DNA of 64,000 nucleotides from Triglochin maritima (lineage: Eukaryota; Streptophyta; Magnoliopsida; Alismatales; Juncaginaceae). The notes beneath the pieces were generated by a model. It was not told the DNA's origin. It was given only the letters and a program-made list of their open reading frames with translations, and did not search any database. The translations under genes were made by a program, and so were the position numbers. How positions within the stretch are numbered: position 1 is the stretch's first letter; each line of letters begins with the position of its first letter. This document shows, one piece after another, positions 1 to 9,554 of the stretch. The stretch is from contig OY821771.1 of NCBI GenBank assembly GCA_963682175.1, positions 7,625,001 through 7,689,000 on the forward strand. The letters are read 5' to 3'.

Positions 1-76
1 GACGACCCGTATTTGCCACCGCTTCAACGCGGCCGTGCACTTGCGGTTAAATATAAAACGAGATCAATCAATATGG
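1..76 (+). mobile_element. 3' end of an LTR (rest lies left of the window)
   Basis: The first ~60 bases match, at roughly 80% by eye, the end of the LTR at 8299-9254 (both run from GACGACCCGTATTTGCCAC to TATAAAACG). This LTR tail abuts transposase-coding sequence at 61-77, so an LTR element appears to have inserted into, and removed the 5' half of, the FAR1-like gene that follows. The exact LTR edge is uncertain by about 15 bases because no target duplication is visible inside the window. Confidence 0.6.
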
Positions 77-1270
77 CACATAATGAACAAAGCTCCCTTG
101 AAGTTGCCGACACAGTATCGGAAGCACATGTTATTTGATCTGAAATTGATTGTATATGATTCCAAAACCCCAACAGAATTTGATAGTAATTGGCAGGGTT
201 TCCTTCTTGATTTTGACATGCATAACCATAGCTGGCTCAAATCGATTTATGCAATCCGAGAGTCGTGGATACTTGCATTTGTTGGTGATAGTTTTTTCGC
301 GGGAATGACATCTACTCAGAGAAGCGAGAGTATGAACGCCTTTTTCGACAAGTATCTTACTTCGAAGACCACTCTTAAGCAGTTTGTTCAACAATACGAA
401 CTTGCGCTCTGCCATAAGTACGAGAAGGAAGCTCAATCAGATTTTGATTGTCTTCATAAGAGACCCCAGTTGGTTTCAATTTATCCATTCGAGAGACAGA
501 TGAGCGAGTTGTATACGGTAAGGGTCTTCAAGAAAGTGCAGTTAGAAATTGGGAAGATGATATACTGCGATATAACGGAGGATTTCAATACGAATGACAC
601 ATTTCAGTACAAGGTATCTGAACGTGTTTTGGCTGGTGAGCAGCTACTGTCGAAACGTTTCCTAGTACAAAACATATCCATGAACTTCACATGTGATTGT
701 AGAATGTTTCAGCACGTTGGCCTTCTATGCTGCCACGTTTTTGTGGTACTTGGACGCTTAAATCCTAATGCATTGCTCCCAGACTCTTACATCGTTAATC
801 GATGGCGGAAGGATATTCGAAGGAGCTATTGAGATAAGATGTACCCAGACGATGGCGTAATGGAGAAGGATGCGCTTCGTCGTCACGACGACATCATGGG
901 TCGTGCCGTTTGGATAGCACATGAAGCCTTCATTTCCCACGAAAGGTATATTGAGGCCGTGAAGTGTATTGAAATGCTTAAGGCACGTATGCACACTACC
1001 CAGTTCTTGGTACGACTTGATGAACCTGAGTCTGCGGGTACATCAGTTCTTAATCCAGATAATGTCAGACGTGTAGGAAGACCGCCGACTAGACGTCGAG
1101 TGTCTTTAGCTGAGAAGATAATTAAAAAAGCCATAAAAAGCACGCCCAACAAGAGAAGAGAAAGTTCAAGATGAAGGTTACATCGTCGCTTCACGAAGTC
1201 GCACCAAAACCCGGGGATACTGATTTCTCTGATTGGAACATGAATTTGTATTACGAGGAACTTCCTCCTT
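77..1270 (+). pseudogene. FAR1/MULE-type transposase, C-terminal part
   Basis: This codes for the second half of a Mutator-like (FAR1-related) transposase. Visible pieces are the end of the MULE catalytic domain (IWHIMNK near the left edge, then TSTQRSESMNAFF), the FAR1 linker and a SWIM-type zinc finger (F-T-C-D-C-R-M-F ... H-V-G-L-L-C-C-H, bases about 680-750). The N-terminus is cut off by the LTR tail. The frame is open from the left edge to an in-frame TGA at 830-832, then continues in the same frame as DKMYPDDGVMEKDALRR to 1174. A 1-base slip near 1150 may remove the natural C-terminus. It converges with the minus-strand PMD-Ulp1 gene at 2295-6260 and probably belongs to the same element. 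It cannot make an active enzyme. It is judged a transposon remnant rather than a domesticated FRS gene because of its neighbours and damage. Confidence 0.8.
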
Positions 1271-1389
1271 AATTTAATATTTCTTGTTATTTTCAGTTCT
1301 TGTAAAACCAAGAAACTTCTAATTGTTGATCTGTTTGGATCTGTAAATAGTTGTTATACACGTTCAGTTCGTATAAAACTGTGTCCTTG

Positions 1390-2202
1390 TTCGGTTTAAG
1401 TTGTGGGTCTGTTCGAAATATGATGTGTGTCTGTTCGGAATATGTTGTGTCTGTTCAAAATATGTTGTTTATCTGTTCGTAATATGTTGTTGGTTAGTTC
1501 GGATTAAGTTGTGTGTCTGTTCGGAATAGGATGTGTGTCCGTTCGGTTTAAGTTGTGTGTCTGTTCGGAATACGTTGAGAGTCTGTTCGGAATAAGTTGT
1601 GTGTCTGTTCGGAATAAGTTGTGTGTCTGTTCAGAATATGTTGTGTGTCTGTTCCGTTTAAGTTGTGTGTCTGTTCGGAATATGATGTCTGTCTGTTCAG
1701 AATATGATGTCTGTCTGTTCGGAATACGTTGAGTGTCTGTTCGGAATAAGTTGTGTGTCCGTTCGGAATAAGTTGTGTGTCTGTTCGGAATATGTTGTGT
1801 GTCTGTTCGGATTAAGTTGTGTGTCTGTTCGGAATATGATGTGTGTCTGTTCGGAATATGATGTTTGTCTGTTCGGAATACGTTGAGTGTCTGTTCGGAA
1901 TAAGTTGTGTGTCCGTTCGGAATAAGTTGTGTGTCTGTTCGGATTAAGTTGTGTGTCTGTTCGGAATATGTTGTGTGTCTGTTCGGAATATGTTGTGGGT
2001 CTGTTAGGAATATGTTGTGTGTCTGTTCGGAATATGTTGTCTGTCTGTTCGGAATACGTTGAGTGTCTGTTCGGAATATGTTGTGTGTCTGTTCGGAATA
2101 TGTTGTCTGTCCGTTCGGAATATGTGTTGTGTCTGTTCGGAATATGTTGTGGGTCTGTTCGGAATATGTTGCTGGTCTGTTCGGAATAAGTTGTCTGGGA
2201 AG
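1390..2202 (+). repeat. ~22-bp tandem array 1
   Basis: About 36 imperfect copies of a ~22-bp unit built on CTGTTCGGAATATGTTGTG, with common variants GGAATAAGTTG, GGATTAAGTTG and GGAATACGTTG. It lies just beyond the 3' end of the transposase and ends 90 bases short of the Ulp1 stop codon. Because 22 is not a multiple of 3 and most units lack stops, long artificial reading frames occur on both strands. A related array in reverse orientation lies at 4381-5180. Confidence 0.95.
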
Positions 2203-2294
2203 AGTTTGTAATTTGTACATCTTTTAAAAAATAAACACAAAAAAGAGTTTGTAATTTGTACATGTAAACAAATAAACACTAAAAAATATGGACT
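2203..2294. repeat. Short direct duplication between array 1 and the Ulp1 stop
   Basis: The segment AGAGTTTGTAATTTGTACAT occurs twice (about 2206 and 2244), each time followed by an A-rich AAATAAACAC tract. On the minus strand this is just downstream of the Ulp1 stop codon, i.e. the 3' UTR of the PMD-Ulp1 gene. Confidence 0.6.
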
Positions 2295-3070
2295 TCAGAT
2301 CTGCACACACGATCGCCGGTCCCTAAGTAACATGACCGCCAATTCACCCTTGATACAGTGGATGTTATTGTGGTCCTTCTCCTTCGTCGGGTCAAGTTTT
2401 AGCATTAGGCACCTTATCCAGTATATAACATAGGCCCCGCAATCGTTGCTCCCCGGTGGTTGTCGTTGGCTATTTTTCCTGAGGATTCTCAAGGGCCAGT
2501 CGACCTTTAGTAGATCCCTCCAGTATTCAGCCGCATCCGCTGCTGCGCACTCATGTACGCCTATGGTCTGCTCTGGATCTTCACCTTTCTGTAGCTCCCT
2601 AGAGATACTGTTGAACGCCAAAATCTCCTTGGACGGGCCGTGGACAACCACCAGAGTCCAATGACCTGCAGACCAGCATGGTTGTGCGATTACGGACTCT
2701 GTTGGAGACACACCTTCAATTTTAGGGAGGATAAAATCTTCAATTTCTCTGTCTTGGCCACCCAATATTCGCCCGGGCTCGAATGTTGATATGCATAAAA
2801 CTTTTTGGGTTGGACATCTTTCTTCGAGAACCGAAAGCATAACGTCGATAGTTTGGTCGGTAATATCCATCCCAGGCGTTATAAGTTCCTTCAGGTCGGT
2901 GCGTGTTAAGCTGCACATATCGCCTCTCCAGATGACCTCTCTATTGTCATTGTTGGCTGCCGTCATGTTCAATATCATGTTGACCTCATCAGCTGACAAA
3001 CTTCTCATTGCAGTCATGTCAACATCAGGCCTTGTCCCTCCTAAGTGGATAGCCAACCTATAATTATCCT
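2295..3070 (-). other. Ulp1-like C48 cysteine protease domain (part of 2295-6260 gene)
   Basis: The open frame reads from the coiled coil side (about 3085) to the stop at 2295. Counting from the TTG at 3056, the protease core shows His132 in GHWTLVVV, Gln199 in QRQPPGSNDCG and the nucleophile Cys206 in SNDCGAYV, all in the expected order. The Asp normally following as hYDSL reads AFNSI, so residue 149 is Asn instead of Asp. The family (SUMO/desumoylating proteases) uses a His-Asp-Gln-Cys arrangement, so activity may be reduced or lost. Ulp1-like domains occur as a second gene product in Kaonashi-type MULEs of Arabidopsis and related plant elements. The frame differs from that of the adjacent coil, implying an indel in the purine run. 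Confidence 0.8.
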
Positions 3071-4346
3071 CTATTTTTTCCCTTTTTTCTTTAGGCTCCT
3101 TTGAGCCGCTCTCTCTTTACTCTTTTGCTCTTCTTCCACCTTCTTCTTCTTGCCTCGATGTTCATCTTCCTTCATCTGCTGCTCCATGATGGCCGTCGAG
3201 CGTTGTCTTTTCACGCCCCAGTTTGGTTTCCGTGCCTTGCTCTCTTCTTCCCTCTTTTCCTTTTCCTCCTTCTCCACTCTCTTTCTCTCTTCTTCCTTCT
3301 TCCTATCCTCCTCCCTCTTCTTCTCTTCCTCCTTCTCCACTCTCTTTCTCTCCTCCTCCCTCTTCTTCTCCTCCTCCCTCTTTTCCTTTTCCTCCTTCTC
3401 CACTCTCTTTCTCTCTTCTTCCTTCTTCTTCTCCTCCTCCCTCTTCTTCTCGTCCTCCTTCTCCACTTTCTTTCTCTCCTCCTCCCTCTTCTTCTCCTCC
3501 TTCCTCTTTTTCTCTTCCTCCTTCTCCACTCTCCTTCTCTCCTCCTCCCTCTTCTTCTCCTCCTCCCTCTTTTTCTCTTCCTCCTTCTCCACTCTCGTTC
3601 TTTTTCCTCCTTCTTCCTCTCCTCCTCCCTCTTCTTCTCCTCCTCCCTCTTCTTCTCGTCCTCCTTCTCCACTCTCTTTCTCTCTTCTTCCTTCATCCTT
3701 TCCTCCTCCCTCTTCTTCTCTTCCTCCTTCTCCACTCTCTTTCTCTCTTCTTCCTTCTTCCTGTCCTCCTCCCTCTTCTTCTCCTCCTCTCTTTCTCTCT
3801 CTTCTTCCTTCTCTTCCTCCCTCTTCCTCTCTTCTTCTTCCTCCTCCTCGCTCTCGTCTTTCTCCCCACCAGTATTTTCACCGGTCCCTGTCCCTCGAAG
3901 ATATATAATTTCTTCCCTCAGCCTCCCACACTCTTCCTTGGTCATCCTCAGTTCTTCCTTCAGGTCGTTAACCTCTTCTGTCGCCTTCTTTAGGTCAGCT
4001 TCGGCCCTAAGCCAGTTCGTCTTCACCTCACTCAGCTCCAACTCTTGGAGCAGCGGGTCACATGGAATGTTGCAGTCTGTCAGTTGTAGCCTTGGCAAAC
4101 TGCTAGTTGAAGCTGAGCCCTTTCGAACAGGAGTTCGAACAGAACTAATAAGTTCTAGCTCCCTTTCACTCATTGATGGAGCCCCCATCAGGTCGAACTT
4201 GCCGTTGTAAATCTTAGGTAGGGTAATTCCACGGTCCTCCCATTTCCTCAGGGTTAATCGTTTCCCAAACATTTCCGTCCAACTTCTCATTCGTGGAAAA
4301 ACTCCAGTTCTGGGCTCCCGAATTTGAATTTCTCACAAAGCCACAC
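3071..4346 (-). other. PMD tail and E/K/R-rich coiled-coil segment (part of 2295-6260 gene)
   Basis: On the minus strand 4346-4290 reads VWLCEKFKFGSPELEF, the C-terminal edge of the PMD, then breaks frame just before MRSWTEMFGKR. From 4290 an open frame continues through a predicted coiled coil (heptad-rich DLKEELRMTKEECGRL, about 4010-3900) into an almost pure purine tract (3880-3100) made of degenerate EEEKKREEERKRVEK units of 15-18 residues. The tract changes frame at least twice, as expected for slippage in low-complexity DNA. On the plus strand the same tract is Leu/Ser/Pro-rich antisense. Confidence 0.75.
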
Positions 4347-4380
4347 CTTCAAATGGAAAAAATCAACTATTTAGAACAAC

Positions 4381-5180
4381 TCAACAGACATGCGTTCATA
4401 TTCTTAACAGACACAACTTAATCCGAACAGACACCTAACTTAATCCGAACAGACACAACTTAATCCGAACAGACACACCACTTAATCCGAACAGACACAA
4501 CACTTAATCCGAACAGACACACCACTTATTCCGAACAGACCCACAACATATTCCGAACAGACACACCACTTAATCCGAACGGACACAACACTTAATCCGA
4601 ACAGACAGACAACTTATTCCGAACAGACATTCAACTTATTCCGAACAGACACACAACTTATTCCGAACAGACCCACAACTTATTCTGAACAACACACACA
4701 ACCTAATCTGAACAGACACCTAACTTAATCCGAACAGACACACAACATAAACCGAACAAACACACAACATATTCCGAACAGACACACAACTTAAACCGAA
4801 CAGACACACAACATATTCCGAACAGACACACAACATATTCCGAACAGACACACAACTTAATCCGAACAGACACACAACTTAATCCGAACAGACACAACAC
4901 TTAATCCGAACAGACACAACACTTAATCCGAACAGACCCACAACATATTCCGAACAGACACACAACTTAATCCGAACAGACACACCACTTAATCCGAACA
5001 GACACAACACTTAATCCGAACAAACACACAACTTATTCCGAACAGACCCACAACATATTCCGAACAGACACCTAACTTAATCCGAACAGACACACAACTT
5101 AAACCGAACAGACACACCATATTCCGAACAGACAAAAAACTTAATCCGAACAGACATACCACTTAATCCGAACAGACAAA
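4381..5180 (-). repeat. ~22-bp tandem array 2, inverted relative to array 1, inside a PMD intron
   Basis: About 35 imperfect units built on CCGAACAGACACACAAC with TTAAT or ATATT between, the reverse complement of array 1 at 1390-2202. It fills most of the minus-strand intron 5200-4347, whose donor (GTAAGT) and acceptor (GAAG) are intact outside the array. The two arrays are each ~0.8 kb and flank the coiled-coil/Ulp1 exon as a mirror pair. Confidence 0.95.
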
Positions 5181-5200
5181 AAAAACCAAATAACACTTAC

Positions 5201-6135
5201 TTGTAGTATTGCCACACAACCGTCGACGTTCCCCTGCCTCATAATGAGGTTCCCTGCCTTTCTTCTCTCCTGCAGTTCTAAGCTGGCTTTCTCCAGGCCC
5301 CCAACCAGGGCTTCGTGAACTGCACTTGCCCATGCGTATCTGTTTATGCGTCTGATGTTCCTCAAATGGTGCATTGACCATTGCCTCGGTCGAAGTGTTC
5401 CATCATAGAACAAAAAATGGTTGAAGATGAAAGAAATCAGGAGACGAACGTACTCCTCTGTGTCGCCCATGGCACTGCTTGCCAGCAGATGACCTATAAG
5501 TTGTGTGTTGTTAAGGTTAACCCCTTCTCGCCTCTGTACACCCAATGGTTCCATCACCACGGGCTTCCCATGCATACGTAAGCCCAAAATTAGGGCAACG
5601 TCTTCCGGTGTAAGGGGAACTACTCCTGATCCTATTCTCAGCCCCACCTCCTCCGCGTCGTAGTGTTCGACGAACCAACCGACTATTTCGTTGTCCGTCG
5701 TTAGGGGTGAGCAAAATTCGGTCCGGTCCGGGCACCCGGACCGCACCGAATTTTTTGGTCCGGACCGAACCGGACCGAATTTTTTTGGTTCGGTCTTCGG
5801 TCCACAAAATTTTGGAAATTCGGTCTTCGGTCCGGACCGGACCGAAAATTTAAGGGGAAAATTCGGGTTTTGGACCGACCCGGACCGGACCGGACCGAAC
5901 CTATTCGGTCCGGTCTTCGGTTCGGACTTCCCGAAAATTCGGGTTTCGGTCCGGTCCGGTTCGGTCCGGTCCTGGACCGAAGCTCACCCCTATCCGTAGT
6001 AATATTAGGAAGGTCTAGGAAGTGACCGAAAGGGGTGCTCCGAAAAACCTCCTTCTCAACCTTCTTCATCCTATCAAACTGCTTTCGGATGGCCGTCCAG
6101 GAGCACCGGGATTCCCGGAAGTAGTACGTGGTTCC
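5201..6135 (-). other. Plant mobile domain exon (part of 2295-6260 gene)
   Basis: Minus-strand exon in two pieces around a MITE: 6135-5993 (GTTYYFRESRCSW ... FGHFLDLPNITT) and 5693-5201 (DNEIVGWFVEHYD ... GCVAILQ). It shows the PMD / aminotransferase-like transposon domain pattern: FGHFLDLP, then PLTPEDVALILGLRMHGKPV, then LRNIRRINRYAWA, ending GCVAILQ. When the MITE and one 8-bp target copy are set aside the two pieces share one frame, so the coding sequence was intact when the MITE arrived. Confidence 0.85.
5702..5992. mobile_element. hAT-type MITE made of GGTCC-rich repeats
   Basis: 291 bp with terminal inverted repeats TAGGGGTGAGC / GCTCACCCCTA and an 8-bp target duplication, TCCGTCGT (5694-5701) against TCCGTAGT (5993-6000), one mismatch. 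The interior is almost wholly composed of CGGTCCGGTCC and TTCGGTCCGGACCG strings, so it can fold extensively. The TSD length and TIR type indicate a hAT non-autonomous element. A second element with the same terminal TAGGGGTG is at 51986-52547. Confidence 0.92.
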
Positions 6136-6260
6136 CTAAAACAAAAAATTGAAAAAACGAAAGTTCATCAAAAAAAGAACGACCAAGGGAAGAAAAAAAA
6201 ATATAGACCCACCGGTTCTGGGACAGGTTCGCTATCGACGGCAGGAGTCGAAGAATCCAT

Positions 6261-6560
6261 TATGGTTTAGAGGGGAAGAAAGAAAGCCGGAATAGGTTCA
6301 CAGGTACGCTTCCTCCGTTCACAGGTAACCAATGAGAAAGAAAGCGGGACTCTCCCTTTTTCGGTCTGGATATTTTGTATCTACCTCGGTATCGGAACCG
6401 TTGTTCGTGGGGTGTCTGCCGCTGTCTTATCAGGAAAGCAACCGTCGTTCTTCGAAAACCGTCAAAAAAAATTTAAAACACAATTTAAGGCGCGTTTCGA
6501 AAGGGTGACATGGCAATCCGACTAGACGCTGACTCGACAACGTTTTGGGTGCCACGTAGG
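6261..6560. other. Upstream region of the PMD-Ulp1 gene, no gene seen
   Basis: 300 bases with no convincing coding frame. On the minus strand this is the 5' flank of the PMD-Ulp1 gene. A small direct repeat, GGTTCACAGGTA / CGTTCACAGGTA, occurs at about 6295 and 6318. The left edge of the LTR that follows could not be fixed. Confidence 0.4.
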
Positions 6561-6819
6561 GGCGTCTGTGTATAACGACCCTTCTTTTCTCTCTCTCTCA
6601 AATCCGTCTCCCTCTCAAAGTGTTGGTGTGGTGGAGTGAACGGCGGAGAAGAAGAAGAAGTGTTTAGTGCAGTTGTCGAGTGCACGTGACTGTGGTTCGC
6701 CGGGGAAGAAGGCAAATCGTGTGGTGGAGATCGTCGTTGGTCTTCAAATGTTTCTTCAAACCTTCAAGGTATGTCAATTCGATTTAAGACTTACTCAATG
6801 TGTGTGAGTGATGTTTTTA

Positions 6820-7550
6820 GTCGATGGTAGACCGATAAGCTCATCGGAGGTAAACGTGCAATAGAGTGTCTGCTGAGAACGGTCGACTGACTGGTGTTGT
6901 GGTCGACCGTTGCTCGTGTTGGTGCCGGAGTTTTCCTTTCACCGGTCGAATGATGCCTTGGCGGTCGACCGATTAAGCATAGTAGGCAAGCTCTATGTGT
7001 TTTCGGTCGACCATTACCCTTTTGCCGTTCGACCGATTACACTGTTGGTAAGTCGATTCGGGCATAAACCTTCTAAACGGTCGACCGCCTTTGTGATTTG
7101 TTCGACCGATGTTTCCTGGACTGGTCTGGACATCACGTGGATTGTCCAGATGGTCGACCGGTTGTTATTTTGTTCGATCGATGACTTAAGTTGACTTGAG
7201 GTCTGTTTGACCGGTGCGAGTGTGGGTCGACCGGTGAGACTTAAGTGGGAAGTAGGAAGTCTCAATTCTTTACGGTCGATCGAGACCCCTTTGCCGTTCG
7301 ACCGCTAGGCATGAGATGTTGTTAGTGTTGTGGCGTAGACCTTCTAAACGGTCGACCGCCTGTGACCTTTGTTCGACCGGTTGGTCGTTTTGTTAGTTGG
7401 CCCTGGCAGTTGACCCTTTTAGCGGTCGACCGTCCCTGACTTGGTTCGACCATTTTCGGTTGTTCTGTTCTACCGTTGGTGAGACGATCGAGGTACTTGC
7501 CTGGTTCTGGAGAGAATCGGTCGACCGGATGTGTGGTTTCGGTCGACCGT
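6820..7550. repeat. Palindrome array I (CGGTCGACCG)
   Basis: About 20 copies or near copies of CGGTCGACCG, many in pairs. Examples: 7349-7358 with TGTTCGACCG at 7370 (21 bp apart), 7518-7527 with 7540-7549 (22 bp), and about 7077 with its partner (21 bp). The intervening DNA is unrelated from pair to pair, so this is a motif array rather than an ordinary satellite. Confidence 0.9.
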
Positions 7551-7649
7551 TATTGCTCTGTTTTGTACTTACGAGGTGTTTTTGTGTTGCCGTCCTTGTG
7601 ATGTGAGTTTGTTGGCCGACGTTTTTCCGACAATTGTGCACGTGTGTTA

Positions 7650-7775
7650 CGACAGTTGGGTGAAAGAGTCGTGGAGTCCCATGACAGTTTGTATGAAGTT
7701 GTGGTTGGGTGAAAGAGCCATGGAGTCATGTGCACGTGAGTTGGGGTTAGGTGAAAGAGTCCTGGAGCTTTGGTC
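7650..7775 (+). repeat. Three-copy repeat GGTGAAAGAGTC
   Basis: The block TTGGGTGAAAGAGTCGTGGA recurs three times (about 7657, 7706, 7749) with one or two changes, spaced about 43-49 bp, within the long LTR downstream of palindrome array I. Confidence 0.6.
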
Positions 7776-8298
7776 TTAGCTGTGTTTATGTCTTTTCTTC
7801 TTTTGATTGAATTGCATGCTATGATTGTTGTATCATGTTCATATATGTGTTAGGGGTTTGACATACGGGGTTTCTGATTGACATCATTTCATGCTTATAT
7901 TTGTATCTTATATCAATTATCTTTCACCTAAACAATGCTATGTGACGAGTTTTATGTTTGAATTTCAGAAATAAATAGGTTTGAAGAGATGAAGCATAAA
8001 AGAACTCAAAAGCAGGGGAAAATGACTGAATTGTGAGACCTGGGAACTAAGATGCAAGGGAGAATGACCTGAACGTAAGACCGAAGGACCAAAGAGCAAA
8101 ATAGAAAACTCCACACCATCTTGGGGAGTATTTTGGCAATTCTATTCGGACCGGAGTTCCAATAAACAAAGTATATGCATCAAAGACCGACAAATAAATC
8201 CAGAAAAGCCCACAACAAATTCTAGCCAGATCCAAAGCTTGTGGACCGCCAATTGGCGGTCTGGATCTCTCTGGATCTGCTCAAACTTCGGGGGCACA

Positions 8299-9254
8299 TG
8301 TATTAGAGGGTGTTTATTCTATTTCTGGTATTTGTTTAGTCCCACATCAGGGGATTGTCCCGGATTGCCTTTTTCTATGACTATAAATAGAACTCTTCAC
8401 ATTACAATGTAATCACTTCACATTTTGAGTGACTATTCTTCCTACTAGAAGTGAGGTCTTGAAGCACACACTAAAGTAGGAGGATACTACTTGAATTGTG
8501 AGTCATTTTAATAAAAGTTTCTTTATTATGTTGTTTGTTTCATGTTGCTTGTTTTACTTTGTTTAATTTCATTTCATTAGTTTTAGTAGCTTAGTTAATA
8601 TGTTTTCTTTGCTTAGTTTAATAATTAGTCTAATGTGTAGTGAGTAGTTTCATTCCCTTTGGGGGGTGGAGTAGATGTTCATACGTGCATTAGAGAATGG
8701 AATGAATGCTTTATTTACAATGTGTTGACAAAACATGAATGTATGCTTGCTTGTTTAGGATAGAACTTATAACTTGATGAGTTTTGCCAAAATGATTAGA
8801 CACCTATCATGCTTGTTTAAGGATCTGAAATAACCAGCTTGTGTATGTAAATGTTAATCAACTAGGATAGTGAATGAATTGATAGGTTTTGCCATAACAT
8901 TTAGACACTTCCTTTGCATGATAACACTACCTTTATTTGTGCTTAAAGAATGTGTTCAACACCCACCTCTTTGCATGTGTGCACTCACTCCACCCCTTAG
9001 GGGCTTTCTATTTCTGAATTCCAGCACTTATTTACTTCTTAGTTTAGTTTGGTAGTTCATCATTTGTTGCTTTCTTTCGCATTTCGTACTTCGTAGTGTA
9101 GTGTAGCGTAGAATAGGATAATCAAACTTTCTTCCCTATTTTTGTCACTTGATTTCGTACAAACGAGAGACTGCTCACCTCCCTGTGGACGACCCGTATT
9201 TGCCACGTCTTCACCGATGCCATGCACTTGCGGTTATAATATAAAACGTTCAAC
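8299..9254 (+). mobile_element. LTR with upstream polypurine-like tract, nested in LTR copy 3
   Basis: The sequence runs from TGTATTAGAGGG to AACGTTCAACA. It is preceded by CTTCGGGGGCACA, resembling a polypurine tract, which suggests a 3' LTR whose partial internal region occupies about 7790-8298. The last 70 bases match the window's left edge (1-60), so the family has at least two copies here. It includes TATAAATAG at 8382. No coding frame is present. The left limit of the insertion is unresolved. Confidence 0.55.
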
Positions 9255-9554
9255 AGTTTCCTTTTGGAAACTCAAGTATAGTTCCATGTTTACCTTTTAA
9301 GTCGTGATCGACGATAAGGGTGGGGACCGATGAGAGGCTCACCGCGACCATATCTTGTTTTTCTCTCAGTTTGAGGTCAGAGTGATTACACGTAAATTTC
9401 TTTACAGCTTTTGATGTAATCACACTTTTGAAACTTTCTGATATATATGATGTATATGTTGGTGCATCTGGTGTTATGTGTTTATTTCCGTAATATCATT
9501 GTGTTGATTGTATGATTAAAAGTTTTAAATTTTCTGCTGTTTGAGGATGTTACA

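Larger units (their letters stand above)
2295..6260 (-). pseudogene. Composite transposon gene: plant mobile domain - coiled coil - Ulp1 protease
   Basis: A minus-strand spliced gene. Exon 1 is ~6260-6210 (starts MDSSTPAVD; donor CCG|GTGGGT). Exon 2 is 6135-5201 after acceptor TTTTAG and carries the PMD; it is split by a 291-bp MITE at 5702-5992. The donor AA|GTAAGT at 5200 opens an intron (5200-4347) filled by array 2. The next exon starts at 4346 after GAAG, in phase, restoring the PMD-typical LQ-VW junction. It runs through the end of the PMD (RSWTEMF), a long E/K/R coiled coil and an Ulp1-like C48 protease ending at 2295. Damage: the MITE, a probable 1-base loss in a T run near 4295 (frame breaks before MRSWTEMF), and at least two frame changes in the purine-rich coil. 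PMDs and Ulp1-like proteases are both known as passengers in plant MULEs. The three-part order here is inferred from one continuous exon chain. Confidence 0.75.
6560..9554 (+). mobile_element. Long LTR (family L) copy 3, interrupted by another LTR sequence
   Basis: The right end, about 9390-9554, is the reverse complement of the left end of the LTR at 11036. Shared parts include TGTAATCACACTTTTG, GTTGGTGCATCTGG and the terminal TTTGAGGATGTTACA. Near the left, CTTCAAGGTATGTCAA (about 6765) matches CTTCAAGAGAGGTATGTCAA in copy 1 read in reverse. Between these lie a GGTCGACCG array (6820-7550) and a separate LTR (8299-9254). The left boundary is approximate and no target duplication was found. 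TATAAC at about 6573 could be its promoter. Confidence 0.55.

Noticed and set aside
1504..2263. Long minus- and plus-strand frames with repeating IPNRHTTYSEQ / SVRNMLCVCSE peptides
   Set aside because: Products of a ~22-bp tandem array lacking stops; no start context or domain.
3101..4210. Plus-strand Leu/Ser-rich frame of 369 codons
   Set aside because: Antisense of the purine-rich coiled-coil tract of the minus-strand PMD-Ulp1 gene.
6820..7550. CRISPR-like array
   Set aside because: The repeats are 10-bp palindromes at irregular spacing in plant LTR DNA, with no Cas genes and no spacer regularity.
1..9254. LTR end at 1-76 and LTR at 8299-9254 as the two LTRs of one element enclosing the FAR1 and PMD-Ulp1 genes
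   Set aside because: Only about 80% alike by eye, no primer site after position 76, and the right LTR lies inside another LTR. Two separate insertions fit better, though this is not excluded.
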